Source: Streptomyces xinghaiensis S187 (GTDB taxonomy: Bacteria > Actinomycetota > Actinomycetes > Streptomycetales > Streptomycetaceae). From it: a stretch of 64,000 nt of DNA. Position 1 is the first letter of the stretch. Every line of letters begins with the position of its first letter. A model generated the notes under the pieces. That model did not search any database, was not told where the DNA came from, and saw only the letters and a list, made by a program, of their open reading frames with translations. Location: positions 2,542,001-2,606,000 of the forward strand of contig NZ_CP023202.1 of assembly GCF_000220705.2 (NCBI RefSeq), given 5' to 3'. This document shows positions 60,150-64,000 of the stretch, piece by piece. The translations under genes and the position numbers were made by a program.

Positions 60150-62000
60150 TCAGCCCAGACGGCGGACGAGCGCGCGGTACTCGTCCCACATCTCCTTGGG
60201 CGTGTGGTCACCGAAGGTGCTCAGGTGCTCCGGGACCAGGGAGGCCTCGTCCCGCCAGGTGTCGAGGTCCACGCTGAGCAGGAAGTCGAGGTCCTCCTCG
60301 GCCAGGTCGAGCCCCTCGGTGTCGAGGGAACCCTTGGCCGGCAGGACGCCGATCGGCGTCTCGACGCCCTCGGCCCCGCCCTCCAGGCGCTCGACGATCC
60401 ACTTGAGCACGCGGCTGTTCTCGCCGAAGCCGGGCCACACGAAGCGGCCGTCGGCGTCCTTGCGGAACCAGTTGACGTAGTAGATCTTCGGCAGCTTCTC
60501 CGCGTCCGCCCGCTGTCCGACCTTCACCCAGTGGGCCATGTAGTCGCCCATGTTGTAGCCGCAGAACGGCAGCATGGCGAACGGGTCGCGGCGCAGCTCG
60601 CCGACCTTGCCCTCGGCGGCGGCGGTCTTCTCGGAGGCGACGTTCGCACCGAGGAAGACGCCGTGCTGCCAGTCGAAGGACTCCGTCACCAGCGGCACGG
60701 CCGAGGCACGGCGGCCACCGAAGAGGATGGCCGAGATCGGCACGCCCTTCGGGTCCTCCCACTCGGGCGCGATGATCGGGCACTGGCCGGCCGGGACGGT
60801 GAAGCGGGCGTTGGGGTGCGCCGCCGGGGTCCCCGACTCCGGGGTCCAGTCGTTGCCCTTCCAGTCCGTCAGGTGCGCCGGGGGCTCCTCGGTCATGCCC
60901 TCCCACCAGACGTCACCGTCGTCGGTGAGCGCCACGTTGGTGAAGACGGCGTTGCCCCAGAGGGTCTTCATGGCGTTGGCGTTGGTGTGCTCGCCGGTGC
61001 CGGGTGCGACACCGAAGAAGCCCGCCTCCGGGTTGATCGCGTAGAGCCGGCCGTCCTCGCCGAAGCGCATCCAGGCGATGTCGTCGCCGATGGTCTCCAC
61101 GGTCCAGCCGGGGATCGTGGGCTCCAGCATCGCGAGGTTGGTCTTTCCGCAGGCCGAGGGGAAGGCGGCGGCGACGTACTTGGACTCACCGCGCGGCGGG
61201 GTGAGTTTGAGGATCAGCATGTGCTCGGCGAGCCAGCCCTCGTCGCGCGCCATGACGGAGGCGATGCGCAGGGCGTAGCACTTCTTGCCGAGCAGGGCGT
61301 TGCCGCCGTAGCCGGAGCCGTAGGACCAGATCTCGCGGGACTCCGGGAAGTGCGAGATGTACTTGGTCGTGTTGCAGGGCCACGGCACGTCGGCCTCGCC
61401 CTCGGCCAGCGGGGCGCCCAGGCTGTGCACGGCCTTGACGAAGAAGCCGTCGGAGCCGAGCTCGTCGAGGACGGGCTGCCCCATCCGGGTCATGGTCCGC
61501 ATGGAGACCGCGACATACGCGGAGTCGGTGATCTCGACGCCGATCGCGGACAGCGGCGAGCCGAGCGGGCCCATGCAGAACGGCACCACGTACATCGTCC
61601 GGCCGCGCATGGAGCCGCGGAAGACCCCGTCCTCACCGGTGAAGATCTCCCGCATCTCGGCGGGGTCCTTCCAGTGGTTCGTCGGGCCGGCGTCCTCCTC
61701 CTTCTCGGAGCAGATGAAGGTGCGGTCCTCGACGCGCGCCACATCGCTCGGGTCGGAGGCGGCGTGGTACGAGTTCGGCCGCTTGATCGGGTCGAGCTTG
61801 GTGAAGGTCCCCTTGGCGACCAGCTCTTCGCAGAGGCGTTCGTACTCGGCCTCGGAGCCGTCACACCACACGATCCGGTCCGGCTGGGTGATGGCGGCGA
61901 TCTCGCCGACCCAGGAGACCAGTTCCTGGTGGTTGGTGGGTGGGTTGGTGGCCACGGGGGTCTGGGGGTCGCCCCCGGGAGACACAGCGCTGAGCGCCAC
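60150..62000 (-). CDS. pckG: GTP-dependent phosphoenolpyruvate carboxykinase
   Basis: 616 aa. Makes PEP from oxaloacetate, first step of gluconeogenesis. The kinase-1a motif is FPSACGKTNLAMLEP; also KRPNSYHAASDPSDVARVED, AHWVKVGQRADAEKLPKIYY and NWFRKDADGRFVWPGFGEN. GTG at 62000 is chosen because GGAG is 5 nt upstream; another GTG is at 62006. With glpX in the window it completes the two gluconeogenic control points. An imperfect inverted repeat lies upstream. Confidence 0.97.
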   Translation of the reverse strand: MALSAVSPGGDPQTPVATNPPTNHQELVSWVGEIAAITQPDRIVWCDGSEAEYERLCEELVAKGTFTKLDPIKRPNSYHAASDPSDVARVEDRTFICSEKEEDAGPTNHWKDPAEMREIFTGEDGVFRGSMRGRTMYVVPFCMGPLGSPLSAIGVEITDSAYVAVSMRTMTRMGQPVLDELGSDGFFVKAVHSLGAPLAEGEADVPWPCNTTKYISHFPESREIWSYGSGYGGNALLGKKCYALRIASVMARDEGWLAEHMLILKLTPPRGESKYVAAAFPSACGKTNLAMLEPTIPGWTVETIGDDIAWMRFGEDGRLYAINPEAGFFGVAPGTGEHTNANAMKTLWGNAVFTNVALTDDGDVWWEGMTEEPPAHLTDWKGNDWTPESGTPAAHPNARFTVPAGQCPIIAPEWEDPKGVPISAILFGGRRASAVPLVTESFDWQHGVFLGANVASEKTAAAEGKVGELRRDPFAMLPFCGYNMGDYMAHWVKVGQRADAEKLPKIYYVNWFRKDADGRFVWPGFGENSRVLKWIVERLEGGAEGVETPIGVLPAKGSLDTEGLDLAEEDLDFLLSVDLDTWRDEASLVPEHLSTFGDHTPKEMWDEYRALVRRLG

Positions 62001-62053
62001 GATCACTCCGTTCCGCCGGAACCGCGCCGCTCCGGCGTCAGATAGCGAGGGTC

Positions 62054-62084
62054 ATACGGGCATCACTGTCCCTGATACCCGCAT
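62054..62084. promoter_or_regulatory. Imperfect inverted repeat upstream of pckG
   Basis: Arms 62054-62065 and 62073-62084 pair in 10 of 12 positions around CTGTCCC. The sequence is AT-richer than its surroundings and lies about 55-85 bp before pckG, so a regulator site for carbon-source control is plausible. Confidence 0.45.
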
Positions 62085-62271
62085 ATGTCATTAGTTGCCC
62101 CGTGGGGGCTGCGACCCGGATGCGTCCTGTGCGCTCATCCGGTGCCGACCGCACTCATTTGATCATCCGCCTGTGCGGCTCATCTGTCCAGAGGGCAGCC
62201 CACGTGAGCATCGCCACTCGCACCCGTCGCATTCGGGCCACTCGGGCCCCCGCAAGTTACGGTCCCGTAGC

Positions 62272-62277
62272 TAGCAT
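62272..62277 (+). promoter_or_regulatory. -10 element of trhA, leaderless start
   Basis: TAGCAT at 62272-62277 with six bases before the ATG at 62284; no ribosome site. The rest of the 283-bp gap between divergent pckG and trhA contains the inverted repeat and no gene. Confidence 0.55.
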
Positions 62278-62283
62278 TGACCC

Positions 62284-63006
62284 ATGACTGCCACATCCGG
62301 CGCCTCACGCGAGGCCGTGCACCACGACGACAACGCGCCCTCCGAGACCTCCGGTGTGCTCCCGCAGGACCTTTCCAAACCCGTCAAGCCGCGGCTGCGG
62401 GGCTGGCTCCACGCGGGCATGTTCCCGGCGGTCCTGATCTCCGGCGTCTTCCTGACCGCGCTGGCCGACACCGACCCCGGCCGGATCGCCTGCGCCGTCT
62501 TCACCCTCACCGCCTGCCTGCTCTTCGGGGTGAGCGCGCTCTACCACCGCGGCAACTGGGGACCGCGCGCCAACGCCGTCCTGCGCAGACTCGACCACGC
62601 GAACATCTTCCTGATCATCGCGGGCACCTACACCCCGCTCACGATCCTGCTGCTCCCCGACGGCACCCGGGAGACGCTGCTGTGGGCGATCTGGGCCGCC
62701 GCGCTGATCGGCATCGCCTTCCGCGTCTTCTGGGTGGGGGCCCCGCGGTGGCTCTACACCCCCTGCTACATCGCGATGGGGTGGGCGGCCGTCTTCTTCC
62801 TGCCCGACTTCCTGCGCGAGGGCGGGATCGCGGTGCTGCTGCTCGTGATCGCCGGCGGGCTGCTCTACAGCGCCGGCGGTGTCATCTACGCGCTCCAGCG
62901 CCCCAATCCGTCACCGCGGTTCTTCGGCTTCCACGAGGTGTTCCACTCGCTCACCCTGGCGGCCTTCGTCGCGCACTACATCGGCATCTCGCTGGTGGCG
63001 ATCTGA
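62284..63006 (+). CDS. trhA: Hemolysin III / TrhA (PAQR family) membrane protein
   Basis: 240 aa with seven membrane segments. PAQR hallmarks: LFGVSALYHRGNWGPR (motif with His), LRRLDHANIFLIIAGTYTPL (Asp-His), and FFGFHEVFHSLTLAAFVAHY (His pair near the end), the predicted zinc ligands. Bacterial members influence membrane fluidity rather than lysing cells. Leaderless by position of TAGCAT. Divergent from pckG. Confidence 0.93.
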   Translation: MTATSGASREAVHHDDNAPSETSGVLPQDLSKPVKPRLRGWLHAGMFPAVLISGVFLTALADTDPGRIACAVFTLTACLLFGVSALYHRGNWGPRANAVLRRLDHANIFLIIAGTYTPLTILLLPDGTRETLLWAIWAAALIGIAFRVFWVGAPRWLYTPCYIAMGWAAVFFLPDFLREGGIAVLLLVIAGGLLYSAGGVIYALQRPNPSPRFFGFHEVFHSLTLAAFVAHYIGISLVAI

Positions 63007-63261
63007 CGACGGCGGACGCCCCGCAGGGCCACCGCGGGTCGCGGTGCGGAAGCGGGGGGCGACGGCACGCCGATGGCCCCGGGTCCTCCGCGCCCGGCTG
63101 CCGACCGTCCGCCGGCCGCGCCGCGGCCCCGTAGCGGACCTCGCCGCCGGGCCGTAGCGGACGTCACCGTCGGCCCCGAGCCGGTCCCGCCGCCCCGGCC
63201 CTGTCACGCGGCCGGGGCGTCGGCGTTCCCCGGCCACCCGGAGCCCCCGGGCAGCCGCAGG

Positions 63262-63278
63262 CCCGGGGTGGCCCCGGG
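63262..63278. terminator. Hairpin between trhA and the DUF255 gene
   Basis: CCCGGGG-TGG-CCCCGGG (7-bp stem) in the 308-bp convergent gap. The remaining gap is GC-rich with no gene seen. Confidence 0.55.
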
Positions 63279-63314
63279 CTGGGCCCGCACCACCCGTCCC
63301 GTTCCCCCGCCGGG

Positions 63315-64000
63315 TCACTCCCCGGCGTCGTGGGACCCGCCGAGCCGGCCGGCGAGGGCCTCCGGCTCCGTCACCGGCGCGTCGCAGGTGAAGTGGCGGC
63401 AGACATACGCCGCCGGCCGGCCGTCCCGCAACGGGCGGTCCCGCAGCAGCGGCGGATGCTCCGCGCCGGGCTCCCCGAGCGCCACGACCGCGCCGGGCGC
63501 GGTGCCCAGCAGCGCCGTACGGTGCAGAGCGGCCGTCGCCGGATCGTCCCGCGGGCCGATGACGGCCACCTCGCGCGGTCCGTCCAGCGCCGCCTCCGCG
63601 ACGGCCAGCCCCCAGCCGGTGTGCCGGGGAACGCGGGGTGCCAGCGCCCGCACCACACCGAGCGCCCCCTCCGCCGCGCTGCGGTGCTCGGCGCTGCCGG
63701 TGTACGCGGCGTACGACAGGAGCGCGCCGGCCGCGGCGGACCAGCCGGAGGGGGTGGCCTCGTCGGTCGGGTCCTGCGGGCGGCGGATCAGCCGCTCGCC
63801 GTCGTCGGCGGTGTCGTAGAGCGCGCCGTCCTCGCCCCGGAAGTGCCGCAGCACGGTGTCCAGGAGCAGCCCGGCGAACGTCACCCAGACGCCGTCACCG
63901 GTGACGGCCGAAAGGGCGAGGAAGCCTTCGGCGACATCCGCGTAGTCCTCCAGGACTCCCGCGTTGGCCCCGGCGGTGCCGTCGCGGGAGGTCCGGGCGA
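63315..64000 (-). CDS. YyaL/DUF255 thioredoxin-domain protein, C-terminal part
   Basis: About 228 codons visible; the N-terminal thioredoxin-like and most of the six-hairpin domain lie beyond 64000. The visible part has the family's LVxxxxFRGEDGALYDTADD, RRPQDPTDEATPSGWSAAAG, EVAVIGPRDD and the final RPAAYVCRHFTCDAPVTEPE with a C-x4-C pair. Function in bacteria unclear; human homologue is SPATA20. Start not in the window. Confidence 0.85.
   Translation of the reverse strand, partial: ARTSRDGTAGANAGVLEDYADVAEGFLALSAVTGDGVWVTFAGLLLDTVLRHFRGEDGALYDTADDGERLIRRPQDPTDEATPSGWSAAAGALLSYAAYTGSAEHRSAAEGALGVVRALAPRVPRHTGWGLAVAEAALDGPREVAVIGPRDDPATAALHRTALLGTAPGAVVALGEPGAEHPPLLRDRPLRDGRPAAYVCRHFTCDAPVTEPEALAGRLGGSHDAGE

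Overview
The window is chromosomal DNA from a high-GC actinomycete, almost certainly a Streptomyces or close relative. The evidence is very GC-rich codons with GTG/TTG starts, a WhiB-family regulator, DUF4245, DUF1707, DUF5753 and DUF397 proteins, a GTP-type PEP carboxykinase, and gene neighbours (ispH, xseA/xseB, glpX, a WhiB gene, two fumarases, a SpoIIE phosphatase, a PBP, oxyR/ahpCD) that I recall sitting together in Streptomyces. Nothing looks like a complete prophage, insertion sequence, CRISPR array or tRNA gene. LAYOUT: 1-19 kb is core housekeeping: isoprenoid synthesis (ispH, cut by the window edge), exonuclease VII (xseA, xseB), a nitroreductase, class II FBPase, a WhiB regulator, class I and class II fumarases, a methyltransferase, a large SpoIIE phosphatase, a class A PBP, and an SPFH membrane protein coupled to a ribbon-helix-helix-like protein. 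19-25.6 kb is a more variable patch: an XRE/DUF5753 regulator with two tandem DUF397 partners, a lone antitoxin-like gene, a Uma2-family protein, and a PadR-ABC-FtsX operon behind a double palindrome. 25.8-28 kb is the oxyR / ahpC-ahpD peroxide defence module. 28-35 kb holds an AI-2E family transporter, a secreted SLT transglycosylase, a PIN-PhoH ATPase, a decayed acetate-symporter remnant, a cis-prenyltransferase and an aldo/keto reductase. 36-51.5 kb is a complete Tad/Flp (type IVb) pilus locus. 51.7-64 kb contains an Nramp-family transporter, an APC permease, an M14 carboxypeptidase, a D-serine deaminase-like enzyme, an alanine-type aminotransferase, pckG, a TrhA/hemolysin III protein and the start-less end of a YyaL/DUF255 protein. 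HOW THE PARTS FIT: the Tad locus is the main system. One minus-strand run (51507 down to 39178) encodes a zinc-ribbon protein, CpaB, a CpaE-TadE fusion, TadE, the TadA ATPase, TadB and TadC platform proteins, a histidine kinase and LuxR-type response regulator, a short Flp pilin, a TadG-like pseudopilin, a lipoprotein and an OmpA-domain protein; the prepilin peptidase lies just beyond at 36294-37160. MOST NOTABLE OBSERVATIONS: (1) xseA and xseB each have a TGTCGGTG-N8-TAGNCT element at exactly the same distance from the start codon, matching the actinobacterial PafBC/RecA-NDp DNA-damage promoter and implying leaderless mRNAs. (2) CpaE and TadE are fused in one frame with a prepilin-peptidase-like G|QVAVEF site exactly at the junction, so the peptidase might separate them. 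(3) The response-regulator frame crosses a GC-poor linker and may be two genes. (4) The C-terminus of an ActP/MctC symporter survives as a relic with its terminator. (5) The Nramp protein lacks the DPGN signature. (6) There is a perfect 17-bp inverted repeat between phoH and the SLT gene. Assignments rest on reading the sequence and family knowledge; no database search was run.
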